From positions 3,115,001-3,179,000 of the forward strand of contig LT907983.1 in the NCBI GenBank assembly GCA_900230115.1: 64,000 nt of DNA. Reading direction: 5' to 3'. The translations under genes and the position numbers were made by a program. The stretch is from Spirosomataceae bacterium TFI 002. Lineage in GTDB: Bacteria > Bacteroidota > Bacteroidia > Cytophagales > Spirosomataceae. The notes under the pieces are model-generated. The model searched no databases and was not told where the DNA came from. It saw only the letters and a program-made list of their open reading frames with translations. Positions 9,162 to 18,930 of the stretch are shown piece by piece; within the stretch, counting starts at the first letter, position 1; every line of letters starts with the position of its first letter.

Positions 9162-10643
9162 ATGAAAATATTCAAAAATAAATCAATGAAAGTGCTCTCG
9201 ATAAGCTTATTAGCTTTCGCAGGTGGATTTTCAGCTTGTACAGATCTAACAGAACCGATTTATGATGCGATTCCTGCTGATCAATTTTTACAAACTGATG
9301 CTCAAATAGCTGCAGCATTGGGACCTGCTTATTCAGGAATGAGAGGAATTACTTGGGATTGGTTTAACCCATCAGAAGCTTCTTCTGATGAATTAATCGT
9401 TCCAACACGTGGTGGTGACTGGTTTGATAATGGAGATTGGTTGGCTTATTCTCGTCACACATGGACACCAAATCACGGTCCTATTAATGGAATGTGGGGA
9501 TTTATCTTTGGGCAGATTGCTCAAGTAAACAAATTGGTTCCTGTTGTAAGTAATAATAAGGCGGCTGTGGATGAACTTCGTGCAGTAAGAGCTTTTTATT
9601 ACTTCATGGCTATAGACGCATTTGGGAATGTACCTATCTCAACAGAGTCATCTACTGATGCTGGAACAAAGACTAGAGCTGAGGTTTATGCATTTATTGA
9701 GAAAGAATTGACTGAGGCTATCCCAAGTTTACCTGCGGGAAAAGCTTATAGCCGTTTGAATCAAGATGCAGCTAGAATGCTATTGGCTAAATTGTATTTA
9801 AATGCAGGAGTTTATAAAGGTGCTCCTGAATGGCAGAAGGCGTATGACCAAATCAATTTGGTTATTAACTCTGCAAATGGATACTCTTTGTCTGCTAAAA
9901 CATTAGATAACTTTATTGTTTCAAATGAAGGATCTTCAGAGGCGATTTTCAATATTCCTTACGATGCTTCTTTAGCTGGTGGATTGAACTTCCATATGAG
10001 AACATTACATTATGCTAACCAACAAACTTATGGTTTAGGAAACGCTCCATGGAATGGTTTCTGTACACTTGCAGATTTCTATAATTCTTTTGATAAAAAT
10101 GATGCACGTTCTGAAATGTGGTTAGTTGGTCAGCAATATTCTGCTTCTGGTGCTGAATTAAAAGATGCAAAAGGTGCTCCTTTGGCTTTCGTTCCAGATT
10201 GGGAAAAAGATCAAATGACAGATGCTGATGCAGTGTATCAAGTTGCTGGTGCTCGTTCTCAGAAATATCAAATTCAAAGAAACAATCCTAACGGAGATCA
10301 GGATAACGACTACGTATTCTTCCGTTTGGCTGATGCACTTTTAATGAGAGCTGAAGCAGCACTTTGGTTGGGTAAAACAGGAGAAGCTTTGGCTGATGTA
10401 AATACTATTAGAGAGAGATCTTTAGTAGCTCCATTGACAGAAGTAACTGCTGAAGCAATTCTTGCCGAAAGAGGTCGTGAATTGGCTTGGGAAGGATGGA
10501 GACGTAATGATATGATTCGTTTCGGAACATTCACAAAAGAGAGAAAATTCATGAAGAATTTGGATAAAACAAGAGAATTGTTCCCTATTCCTCAGCCTCG
10601 TATCGATGCTAACCCATTGTTGAAGCAAAACCCTGGATACTAA
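9162..10643 (+). CDS. SusD/RagB-type surface lipoprotein
   Basis: The substrate-binding lid lipoprotein that works with the upstream SusC. The signal peptide ends in a lipobox FSAC, so the mature protein starts at Cys (CTDLTEPIYD). The TPR-like fold is suggested by segments such as VRAFYYFMAIDAFGNVP and ADALLMRAEAALWLG. The C-terminal SusD_RagB domain has the typical end WEGWRRNDMIRFG ... LFPIPQPRIDANPLLKQNPGY. Met1 or Met9 (MKVLSISLL) could be the start; Met9 gives the more typical signal peptide. A terminator follows at 10666, so susC-susD probably forms its own transcript. Confidence 0.94.
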   Translation: MKIFKNKSMKVLSISLLAFAGGFSACTDLTEPIYDAIPADQFLQTDAQIAAALGPAYSGMRGITWDWFNPSEASSDELIVPTRGGDWFDNGDWLAYSRHTWTPNHGPINGMWGFIFGQIAQVNKLVPVVSNNKAAVDELRAVRAFYYFMAIDAFGNVPISTESSTDAGTKTRAEVYAFIEKELTEAIPSLPAGKAYSRLNQDAARMLLAKLYLNAGVYKGAPEWQKAYDQINLVINSANGYSLSAKTLDNFIVSNEGSSEAIFNIPYDASLAGGLNFHMRTLHYANQQTYGLGNAPWNGFCTLADFYNSFDKNDARSEMWLVGQQYSASGAELKDAKGAPLAFVPDWEKDQMTDADAVYQVAGARSQKYQIQRNNPNGDQDNDYVFFRLADALLMRAEAALWLGKTGEALADVNTIRERSLVAPLTEVTAEAILAERGRELAWEGWRRNDMIRFGTFTKERKFMKNLDKTRELFPIPQPRIDANPLLKQNPGY

Positions 10644-10665
10644 TTTTTAATCCATTGGATATGAA

Positions 10666-10702
10666 TAAAGGCAGGACTGTATGGTTCTGCCTTTTTCTTT
10701 TT
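10666..10702 (+). terminator. Terminator of the susCD unit
   Basis: AAAGGCAGGAC and GTTCTGCCTTT pair around TGTATG and are followed by a T-rich tail. It separates susCD from the FG-GAP operon that starts at 10809. Confidence 0.85.
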
Positions 10703-10808
10703 AAACTAGAGCTACAGCTATTAATTTTGTTAGTTGTAAATTTAGTAATCCGAACACGATGAAAAACATTACCTGAATACAAGAAAGATACTTTAACCGA
10801 TCATTTAA

Positions 10809-13800
10809 ATGAAAAGAATTGCAGCAATATTGTTCTTTATGAGCTCGATTTTTTCCTGTAAGCAAGCTCAAGAAACTTTATTTGAAGAAATGCCATCTTC
10901 TTATACTGGAATAAATTTCGAAAACCGTAGTCTTGAAAAAGACGATTTCAATATATTCAATTATCGAAATTTTTATAATGGCGGTGGTGTGGCCATTGGA
11001 GATGTCAACAATGATGGACTCCCTGATGTTTTTGCAACTTCAAATTTTGAGGCGAATAAGCTCTATTTGAACAAGGGTGATTTCAAGTTTGAGGATATAT
11101 CTGATAAGTCAGGCATATCTGAAACTAAATTTTGGTCCACGGGAGTAACATTTGCCGATGTTAACGGTGATGGTCTTATGGATATTTATGTGTGTAATTC
11201 TGGTAGTAGAGATCAAAGAGGCAATCAATTGTTCATTAATGAAGGAATAGATAATGGAGTGCCACATTTTAAAGAGATGGCAGCTGCTGCAGGTTTGCTT
11301 GATGGTGGGTACTCTACTCACGCTGCTTTTTTAGACTTTGATAAAGATGGAGACCTTGACATGTATTTGCTCAATAATAGCTTTACGCCTATAGACAAGC
11401 TAGGTTACCAGAATTTTAGAGAAATAAGAGATTCTAAAGGTGGAGATAAATTCTTTAGAAATGACAGCCCTTCCTCTACAGAAATTGTCTTTTCAGATGT
11501 GTCAGAAGAAGTAGGCATTTATGGAAGTTTGATTGGTTTTGGTTTAGGTATTACTATCGGAGACGTTAATAATGATAACTGGCCGGACATCTATATTTCC
11601 AACGACTTTTATGAAAGAGATTATTTATATATCAACCAAAGAAACGGCACATTTAAAGAAGACTTAGAAAATCAAATGCCACATACAAGTCTTAGCTCCA
11701 TGGGGGCAGATATTGCAGATATAAACAATGATGGCAACTTGGATATTTTCGTCACAGATATGCTACCCGGTGATGATAGAAGATTGAAAACGACAAGTGT
11801 TTTCGAGGGGCATAACTTAGAAGCATTTAAAGTTAAGCAAGGTTTTTGGCATCAATATATGAGGAATAACCTGCAACTCAATAACGGAGATGGTACTTTT
11901 AGTGAGATAGGTCAACTCGCTGGCGTTGCAGCAACAGACTGGAGCTGGGGTGCTCTTATTTTTGATATGGACAATGATGGTTACAAAGATCTATTTGTGG
12001 CAAATGGAATTGCCAAAGATTTGACTGATCAAGATTTTGTAGAGTTTATGGGCGACGAGAATACCAAAAACTCAGTAAGAGAAAGCAATGATTTTAAGGC
12101 GAAAGAATTTATTGACAAAATATCTTCCAAAGCCATTCCGAATTATGCATTTATGAACCAAGGGAACTTGGAGTTTAAAAATAGAGCAAAAGAGCTTGGT
12201 TTAGAAGGACCTGGCTTTTCAAATGGTTCAGCTTACGGGGACCTTGATAATGATGGCGATCTCGATTTGATTGTGAACAATGTGAATGCACCACTTTCAG
12301 TATATAAAAATCGGAGTAATGAATTATTGAAGAATGCATTTTTAAAGGTAAATCTTGTTGGTGGTGATAAAAACAGAAATGGTATAGGTGCCAGAGTAAG
12401 CGTTTATCAAAAAGGTGAAATAAAGGTTTTGCAACAAATGCCTAATCGAGGCTTTCAGTCTTCATGCGATTTGCAACTGGTATTTGGACTAGGCGAAAAT
12501 TCGATTATTGACTCTTTGGTTGTTTTATGGCCGAATGACAAAACTCAAACGATACTAAATCCTAAAAGCAATGAGACAATACTTTTGGAGCAGAAAAACG
12601 CAAACGGTACTTTTTATATTGAAAATATAGAACACAAGCCAAACTTTGAAGACATTACGACTAGCAGTTTAAGTTACCGCCATTTAGAAAGTAACTTTAC
12701 AGATTTTGACCGTGACATATTATTAAAACAAAAACTCTCCACTCAGGGACCTGCTATGGCTGTAGGTGATGTGAATGGAGATGGCTTAGATGATGTTTAT
12801 TTGGGTGGTGCAAGTGGGCAGCCCAAGAAGTTATTTATTCAACAACTATCGGGGAGGTTTGTCGAAATGCCACAACCTGATTTCAGTTTTGATAATACAA
12901 CTGAAAATACGGATGCCTTGTTTTTTGATGCAGACAATGACAATGACTTAGATTTATATGTAGTAACAGGAAGTAATGAGTTCTTAGAAAATGCCCCAGA
13001 GCTTCATGATTTGTTATACCTCAATGATGGAAAAGGCAATATGAAAAGACAGCTTAATTTTCCGCAAATAAATGAAAACGGATCATGTGTTACAGCTGGG
13101 GATTTTGATAAAGATGGAGATTTAGACCTTTTTGTGGGTTCACGGATGATCCCAACTAAATATGGCTTAAATCCTCAAAGTAACCTGTATGTCAATGATG
13201 GTAAAGGAAATTTTAAAAACTACTCTAAGAGGTATTTTGAAGACATTGTAAACCTGGGTATGGTAACCGATGCAGAATGGTCGGATGTGAACAATGATGG
13301 TTTTATAGATTTAGTAATAAGTCAAGATTGGGGTGAAGTTTTAGTTTTTATCAACGATAAGGGTCAAAAGTTAGTCCCAGGTCCCCAAATTGAAAATTCT
13401 GAGGGCTTGTGGAGTTGTTTGAAACCAGTAGATATCGATAAAGATGGAGACATGGATTTTGTCGTGGGTAATATGGGATTAAACTCTAGGATAGTTGCTT
13501 CAAAATCCAATCCCGCTTATCTCTTAGTCAATGACTTTGATAAAAATGGTGTTTATGAGCAAATCATATCTTGCCAAACAGAAGATGGTGCTACATACCC
13601 GATGGTTTTGAAGGGGGAACTTCAGCGAGCATTACCTATGATCAAGCAGAAATATGTAAAATATGCTGATTATGCCAATAAAACAGTAGAGGACTTTTTC
13701 AGTAAAGAACAAATGGAAGGAGCGGTTAAAAAGAAAATTGTTTCTGCTGAGTCTGTTATGCTAATTAATGATGGAAAGGGAAATTTTTCAATAAAGGCCT

Positions 13801-14111
13801 TGCCGAAGGCAGCCCAATTTTCTAACCTAAATGCCATTGAAACTGGGGACTTCAACAATGACGGAAAAGTTGACCTTATTCTATTGGGAAACTTCTATGA
13901 CAACTTACCTGAGTTCGGGCGGTTTGATGCCAATTATGGTCTTATGTTAGCTGGTGGGGGTAATGGGGAATTTAAGGTTAAGTCAAGTGCCGAATCTGGG
14001 TTAAGGGTAAGTGGCCAAGTAAGAAAAGTAAACAAAGCAAAGTCAATTGCTGGTAAGGAAATTCTTATTGTGGCAAAAAATAATGACAGCGTACAAGTTT
14101 TTAAATTTTAG
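10809..14111 (+). CDS. Large FG-GAP/VCBS lipoprotein with ASPIC/UnbV domain (CRTAC family), first paralogue
   Basis: A 1100-residue lipoprotein (signal peptide with lipobox IFSC). It has two series of FG-GAP/VCBS repeats with the calcium-binding DxDxDG pattern. The first runs roughly from residue 60 to 500 (GDVNNDGLPDVF, ADVNGDGLMDIY, GDLDNDGDLDLI). An ASPIC/UnbV domain follows (GIGARVSVYQ, QQMPNRGFQSS, VLWPND), and then a second series (GDVNGDGLDDVY, GDFDKDGDLDLF, GDFNNDGKVDLI). The repeats suggest an integrin-alpha-like beta-propeller on the cell surface; function is not known. The next gene is a paralogue only 5 bases away. I cannot assign a substrate or partner. Confidence 0.88.
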   Translation: MKRIAAILFFMSSIFSCKQAQETLFEEMPSSYTGINFENRSLEKDDFNIFNYRNFYNGGGVAIGDVNNDGLPDVFATSNFEANKLYLNKGDFKFEDISDKSGISETKFWSTGVTFADVNGDGLMDIYVCNSGSRDQRGNQLFINEGIDNGVPHFKEMAAAAGLLDGGYSTHAAFLDFDKDGDLDMYLLNNSFTPIDKLGYQNFREIRDSKGGDKFFRNDSPSSTEIVFSDVSEEVGIYGSLIGFGLGITIGDVNNDNWPDIYISNDFYERDYLYINQRNGTFKEDLENQMPHTSLSSMGADIADINNDGNLDIFVTDMLPGDDRRLKTTSVFEGHNLEAFKVKQGFWHQYMRNNLQLNNGDGTFSEIGQLAGVAATDWSWGALIFDMDNDGYKDLFVANGIAKDLTDQDFVEFMGDENTKNSVRESNDFKAKEFIDKISSKAIPNYAFMNQGNLEFKNRAKELGLEGPGFSNGSAYGDLDNDGDLDLIVNNVNAPLSVYKNRSNELLKNAFLKVNLVGGDKNRNGIGARVSVYQKGEIKVLQQMPNRGFQSSCDLQLVFGLGENSIIDSLVVLWPNDKTQTILNPKSNETILLEQKNANGTFYIENIEHKPNFEDITTSSLSYRHLESNFTDFDRDILLKQKLSTQGPAMAVGDVNGDGLDDVYLGGASGQPKKLFIQQLSGRFVEMPQPDFSFDNTTENTDALFFDADNDNDLDLYVVTGSNEFLENAPELHDLLYLNDGKGNMKRQLNFPQINENGSCVTAGDFDKDGDLDLFVGSRMIPTKYGLNPQSNLYVNDGKGNFKNYSKRYFEDIVNLGMVTDAEWSDVNNDGFIDLVISQDWGEVLVFINDKGQKLVPGPQIENSEGLWSCLKPVDIDKDGDMDFVVGNMGLNSRIVASKSNPAYLLVNDFDKNGVYEQIISCQTEDGATYPMVLKGELQRALPMIKQKYVKYADYANKTVEDFFSKEQMEGAVKKKIVSAESVMLINDGKGNFSIKALPKAAQFSNLNAIETGDFNNDGKVDLILLGNFYDNLPEFGRFDANYGLMLAGGGNGEFKVKSSAESGLRVSGQVRKVNKAKSIAGKEILIVAKNNDSVQVFKF

Positions 14112-14116
14112 TATTA

Positions 14117-17100
14117 ATGAGTTTTAGAGTTAAATTAAGCCTTTTTATACTTACAATTTTCTTTTTCAATGGGTGTAAGTTCATGGGCAAAGAGGATGCA
14201 CTATTTCAGAAAGTAAGTAGCGAAGAATCGGGTGTAGATTTTATAAACCAAATAAGGGAAACTAAAGATTTCAATATTTTGGATTACCTATACTTTTACA
14301 ATGGTGGGGGGGTAAGTGCTGGAGATATCAACAATGACGGACTCACCGACCTCTTTTTTGTCTCGAACCAAGGAAAAAATACTCTTTACCTTAATAATGG
14401 GGTAAAAGAAGGTAAGCCTACGTTTGTAGATATTTCTGAAAAAGCAGGAATACAAGGTTACTCCGATTGGAAAACTGGTGTCACAATGGCTGATGTCAAT
14501 GCTGATGGCTTTCTTGATATCTATATATGTGCAGTTGGAAATTACAAAGGTTTGGAAGGCAGCAATGAGCTTTATATCAATAACGGTGATCTTACATTTA
14601 CCGAAAAAGCCGCTGATTATGGATTGGACTTTACTGGGTTTTCTACACAAGCTGCATTTTTTGATTACGACAAAGATGGAGACCTAGATTGCTACCTATT
14701 AAACCATGCTGTGCACAACTCAAAGTCTTATGATCGAGTGAATACACGAATGTTAAAAGATAATGAAGCAGGAGATTATTTATATAGAAATGAAGACGGC
14801 AAGTTTGTAGATGTGAGTGAACAAGCAGGTATTTATCAAGCTTCTATGGGTTATGGCTTAGGAATCTCAGTGGCAGATATTAATAATGATGGTTGGGATG
14901 ATATTTATGTTAGTAATGATTTTCATGAAGATGACTACTATTATGTAAATCAAAAAGATGGAACATTTAAAGAAGAGGTAAAGGAGCATTTCAAGCACTT
15001 GAGTAGATTTTCCATGGGGAATGATATTGCCGATATTAATAATGACGGCTTTCAAGATATCATGACATTGGATATGTTTCCAGAAGATGAAACTGTAGAA
15101 AAGTCCTCGGTAGGGGAAGATCCATTGGACATTTACCTTTATAAATTACAATTTGGTTATTTTAATCAATATAGTAGAAACTGCCTCCAGCTAAATATGG
15201 GTGGTGAAAAATTCAGTGACATTGCTGCTTCGGCAAATGTGATGGCAACAGACTGGAGCTGGAGCACGCTCATGGCCGATTACGATAACGATGGAATCAA
15301 GGATATTTTTGTCAGTAATGGTATTTTGCGTCGTCCAAATGACTTAGATTATTTAAAATTTATAGTAGCGGATTCTTTACATTATAATTTACCAACTTCT
15401 CCAAAACTGGATCAAGAGGCCATAGATAAAATGCCTGACGGCAAGTGGCACAATTATCTTTATAAAGGAAATAAGGACTTGCGGTTTGAAGATAAGTCAG
15501 AGACTTGGGGATTTGAAGAAAAAGGAATTTCGAATGGTTCTGTATATGCTGACCTCGATAACGATGGAGACTTAGATCTAGTAACTAATAACCTCAATGA
15601 AAAGGCATCTATTTATTTAAATCAAAGTAGAGAAGTAAATAAGAATAACTATTTGAAAGTTAGGTTTAAAGGTGAAGGGAAAAACACCTTTGGAATAGGA
15701 ACAAAGGTTATCATCAAAACTAGTGATGGTGAGCAATTGCAACAAATGATGCCAACAAGAGGGTTTCTAAGTTCAGTAGAGCCTTCCTTACTTTTCGGGA
15801 TTGGTCAATTGAGCCAAATAGATACACTTTTTGTGATTTGGGAAAACGAAAAGATGCAAACCATTCTGCGACCTGAAATAAATACTACGGTAGTATTAGA
15901 TCAAGAATTAGCCACTGAGTTAGTTAGCGATCATTTTTTTAGGGCGAAAGTAAAGCCACTTTTTGAAGACATTTCTAAAACAGTTTTCGTCTCTTACCAA
16001 CATAAAGAAAATGTATATTTTGATTTTAATCGTGAGCATTTAATTCCATTCAAAGTATCTATAGAAGGGCCAAAGTTGGCTGTTGGAGATGTAAACGGGG
16101 ATGGTCTTGAAGACTTTTATGTAGGTGGTGCAAAATATCAAATCGGAAATTTGCTTTTACAATCAAATGATGGTTTTACACAATCTGAGCAACCAATTTT
16201 TAAAGCCGATTCCATATTTGAAGATGTAGATGCTTTGTTTTTTGATGTAGATAATGACAATGATTTGGACTTATATGTAGTCTCCGGAGGGAATGAGTTT
16301 TACGATAAAATGACTCAGCAATTTGATAGGTTATACCTCAACGATGGTAAAGGAAATTTCACAAAAGGGAAACTGCCAGAAATGTATGACAACAAAAGTT
16401 GTGTACGAGCTTGTGATTTTGATAAAGATGGAGATATAGATTTGTTTGTAGGAGGTAGAGTGGTTGCTTATCAATATGGAAAGTCTCCAAAGTCTTACCT
16501 TCTCGAAAATAAAGGGAAAGGTATTTTTATAGATGTAACTGAAGAAAAAGCACCTCAGCTTAGAGGAGCTGGTATGGTTACCGACGCCATTTGGGCAGAT
16601 ATTGATGGCGATGGATTGGAGGATTTAACAATTGCTGGTGACTGGATGGCAATAAAGACCTTTAAAAATGCTAAAAATAAGTTGATTCTCAGCGATAATG
16701 GGATCGGAGAATTTACTGGTTTTTGGAATGGAATGTGTGCTGGTGACTTCGACAAAGACGGTGACATTGACCTTATGGTTGGTAATTTAGGAACCAATTC
16801 AAAGTTTAGGAAAGAAAATGGTGGAATGCTTAAAATGTGGATCAAGGATATTGATGGCAATGATAGTAAAGACCAGGTAATAGCTTACAATAGGGGCAAG
16901 AAATGGTATCCTGCCAACTCAAAAGATGAAATGGGCAAACAAATGCCGGGTGTCATTAACAAGAATTTTGTAGAGTACAAGGATTTTGCGGGCAAAACAA
17001 TTGAGGAGATTTTCAAAAACAATGAGCTAGATGATGCAGAGGAAAGGCTTGTAAATACTTACGAATCCATGTACTTGGAGAATAATGGAAAAGGTGTTTT

Positions 17101-17428
17101 TGAACCGAAGGAGTTACCAAGTTTAGCACAAGTTTCTAAAATTATGGTCCTTCGTACTGAAGATGTCAATAACGACGGAAATCTCGACGTGCTTGTGGGA
17201 GGTAATTTTGACGGTGCAAGTTTATATCAAGCTCGCTATGATAGTTTCTTTGGGTTGATACTTATGGGAGATGGCAAAGGTGGCTTTAAGGCTTCTGTTC
17301 CTACTGATAATGCTATGTTGCTGAAAGGCGATGTGAGAGATATTAAAACCTTAGAGCTTAAGTCAGGCAAAATCTATATAGTAGCTAGAAACAATGATAG
17401 CCTTCAGTTTTTCAAAAAAATAGAATAA
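14117..17428 (+). CDS. Large FG-GAP/VCBS lipoprotein with ASPIC/UnbV domain, second paralogue
   Basis: A 1103-residue paralogue of the preceding gene with the same plan. A lipoprotein signal (FFFNGC) is followed by the shared opening FNILDYLYFYNGGGVSAGD, FG-GAP repeats with DxDxDG loops (GDINNDGLTDLF, ADVNADGFLDIY, ADLDNDGDLDLV), a central ASPIC/UnbV domain (GIGTKVIIK, QQMMPTRGFLSS) and a second repeat series (GDVNGDGLEDFY, CDFDKDGDIDLF, EDVNNDGNLDVL). Its stop codon overlaps the next ATG by one base, so the genes are translationally coupled. Keeping two diverged full-length copies side by side suggests a hetero-oligomer or two ligands; that is inference. Confidence 0.88.
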   Translation: MSFRVKLSLFILTIFFFNGCKFMGKEDALFQKVSSEESGVDFINQIRETKDFNILDYLYFYNGGGVSAGDINNDGLTDLFFVSNQGKNTLYLNNGVKEGKPTFVDISEKAGIQGYSDWKTGVTMADVNADGFLDIYICAVGNYKGLEGSNELYINNGDLTFTEKAADYGLDFTGFSTQAAFFDYDKDGDLDCYLLNHAVHNSKSYDRVNTRMLKDNEAGDYLYRNEDGKFVDVSEQAGIYQASMGYGLGISVADINNDGWDDIYVSNDFHEDDYYYVNQKDGTFKEEVKEHFKHLSRFSMGNDIADINNDGFQDIMTLDMFPEDETVEKSSVGEDPLDIYLYKLQFGYFNQYSRNCLQLNMGGEKFSDIAASANVMATDWSWSTLMADYDNDGIKDIFVSNGILRRPNDLDYLKFIVADSLHYNLPTSPKLDQEAIDKMPDGKWHNYLYKGNKDLRFEDKSETWGFEEKGISNGSVYADLDNDGDLDLVTNNLNEKASIYLNQSREVNKNNYLKVRFKGEGKNTFGIGTKVIIKTSDGEQLQQMMPTRGFLSSVEPSLLFGIGQLSQIDTLFVIWENEKMQTILRPEINTTVVLDQELATELVSDHFFRAKVKPLFEDISKTVFVSYQHKENVYFDFNREHLIPFKVSIEGPKLAVGDVNGDGLEDFYVGGAKYQIGNLLLQSNDGFTQSEQPIFKADSIFEDVDALFFDVDNDNDLDLYVVSGGNEFYDKMTQQFDRLYLNDGKGNFTKGKLPEMYDNKSCVRACDFDKDGDIDLFVGGRVVAYQYGKSPKSYLLENKGKGIFIDVTEEKAPQLRGAGMVTDAIWADIDGDGLEDLTIAGDWMAIKTFKNAKNKLILSDNGIGEFTGFWNGMCAGDFDKDGDIDLMVGNLGTNSKFRKENGGMLKMWIKDIDGNDSKDQVIAYNRGKKWYPANSKDEMGKQMPGVINKNFVEYKDFAGKTIEEIFKNNELDDAEERLVNTYESMYLENNGKGVFEPKELPSLAQVSKIMVLRTEDVNNDGNLDVLVGGNFDGASLYQARYDSFFGLILMGDGKGGFKASVPTDNAMLLKGDVRDIKTLELKSGKIYIVARNNDSLQFFKKIE

Positions 17429-18927
17429 TGAAATTTAGAGCTATCGTCCTTTTGGCATTTTCTATTACCCTCAGTTTAGAAGTAATACTTCTTGGGTGTA
17501 CAAATAGAGAGGGGGAGGAATTGGCCAAAAGCTATTGTAGCAGCTGCCACCTTTTTCCAGAGCCAAGTTTACTTCCAAAAAATGTTTGGCAATTGAGTAC
17601 ACTTCCATATATGGGAATCTTGATGGGCCTCGATAGAGAAATATCAAACTTGCCAAAGGAGCTAAAGGACTACACGCTTTTAAAACCTAAAGACGCTCTG
17701 ATTTCGCAAAAGGATTTTGAAAAAATAAAAGCTTATTACATTTCAAGTGCTCCTGAAAAATTGGAACATCCGCCTTATACCAAATTAGCGACTTTAGATA
17801 AGCTGTTCAAAATAGAAAAGCTTGAAGTGAAGTTAGATTCAAGTCAAATACCGAATTACACTGCAATTAGAATAGATGAAAAGTCGCAAAAGATAATTGC
17901 TGGAGATCAAGCTAATCGGGTAATTTGGATTACAGACTCAAAAGGTAAAGCAATAAAATCATTTAAAGACAAAGATGCTTTGGCCTATGTTGATATCACT
18001 CCCAATAATGACTATCTGCTTACCTATATTGGTTATACCACGCAAGCAAATCCATTGGTAAATGGGTCGGCAGAATGGTTAAAACTGAATGGAAGTTTAA
18101 GCAAAACCTTGACAGAGCTAAATAGACCCATTGAAATACTTTCACGAAACATAGACGAAGAACCAGATGAAGAGCTGATATGTAATGAGTTTGGTTTTAA
18201 AGAAGGTGGTTTAAGCGTATGGAAAAAAGATAAAACTGGGAAGTACGAAAAGAAAGTAATAAACCCTCAAACAGGGGCTACGAAGACCATAGTAAAGGAT
18301 TTTAATAATGATGGGAAGCCAGATATTTTATCACTTTGTGCTCAAGGAGACGAAAGGATAATCTTGTATATAAATAAGGGAGGGCTTGTTTTTGAGGAAA
18401 AGCAGCTACTTCGCTTTCCTTCTATTTATGGTTCGAGCTCATTTGATATCGCTGATATAAATGATGATGGGGAATTTGATATTATTTACACTGCTGGGGA
18501 TAATGCTGACTTTACGACAGTTTTGAAGCCCTATCATGGAGTGTATGTTTTCCTTAATAAAGGAAACTTTAAGTTTGAGCAATCACAATTTTTCGCTCAG
18601 AATGGTGCCACAAAAGTAATCTCAGGAGATTTTGACAATGATGGAGATGTGGACATGGTTTCAATAGCTCTATTTCCCGATGTTAATAATAGGGCAGAAG
18701 AAGGTTTTATTTATTTCGAAAACCAGAAAGGTAACTTTATCCAAAAAACGCTACCTATAAATCACTTAGGTCGCTGGGCTGTAATGGATGCAGGTGACCT
18801 AGACAATGATGGAGATATTGACTTAGTGTTAGGAAGTCACCCCGTGGCGAAATTTCCAGCTGGATTTGATCAGGCTTGGAAACAGGGGAGTGGGCTCGTA
18901 ATCTTAAGAAATATGACAATCAAATAG
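17428..18927 (+). CDS. Lipoprotein with N-terminal CxxCH heme motif and FG-GAP repeats
   Basis: A 499-residue lipoprotein (lipobox LLGC, Cys24). It carries a single covalent heme motif CSSCH at residues 37-41, followed by LFPEPSLLPKNVW and MGILMG, where a Met could be the distal ligand. The rest has FG-GAP-type repeats (KDFNNDGKPDIL, ADINDDGEFDII, GDFDNDGDVDMV, GDLDNDGDIDLV). The layout suggests a surface beta-propeller with a cytochrome c-like head. It overlaps the preceding gene by one base and lies 3 bases before the TonB-dependent receptor, so it belongs to the same operon. Heme attachment and a redox role are inference. Confidence 0.82.
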   Translation: MKFRAIVLLAFSITLSLEVILLGCTNREGEELAKSYCSSCHLFPEPSLLPKNVWQLSTLPYMGILMGLDREISNLPKELKDYTLLKPKDALISQKDFEKIKAYYISSAPEKLEHPPYTKLATLDKLFKIEKLEVKLDSSQIPNYTAIRIDEKSQKIIAGDQANRVIWITDSKGKAIKSFKDKDALAYVDITPNNDYLLTYIGYTTQANPLVNGSAEWLKLNGSLSKTLTELNRPIEILSRNIDEEPDEELICNEFGFKEGGLSVWKKDKTGKYEKKVINPQTGATKTIVKDFNNDGKPDILSLCAQGDERIILYINKGGLVFEEKQLLRFPSIYGSSSFDIADINDDGEFDIIYTAGDNADFTTVLKPYHGVYVFLNKGNFKFEQSQFFAQNGATKVISGDFDNDGDVDMVSIALFPDVNNRAEEGFIYFENQKGNFIQKTLPINHLGRWAVMDAGDLDNDGDIDLVLGSHPVAKFPAGFDQAWKQGSGLVILRNMTIK

Positions 18928-18930
18928 TTT

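Noticed and set aside
6141-10643. Full polysaccharide utilisation locus
   Set aside because: Only the SusC/SusD pair is present; no glycoside hydrolase, lyase or sulfatase gene occurs in the window.
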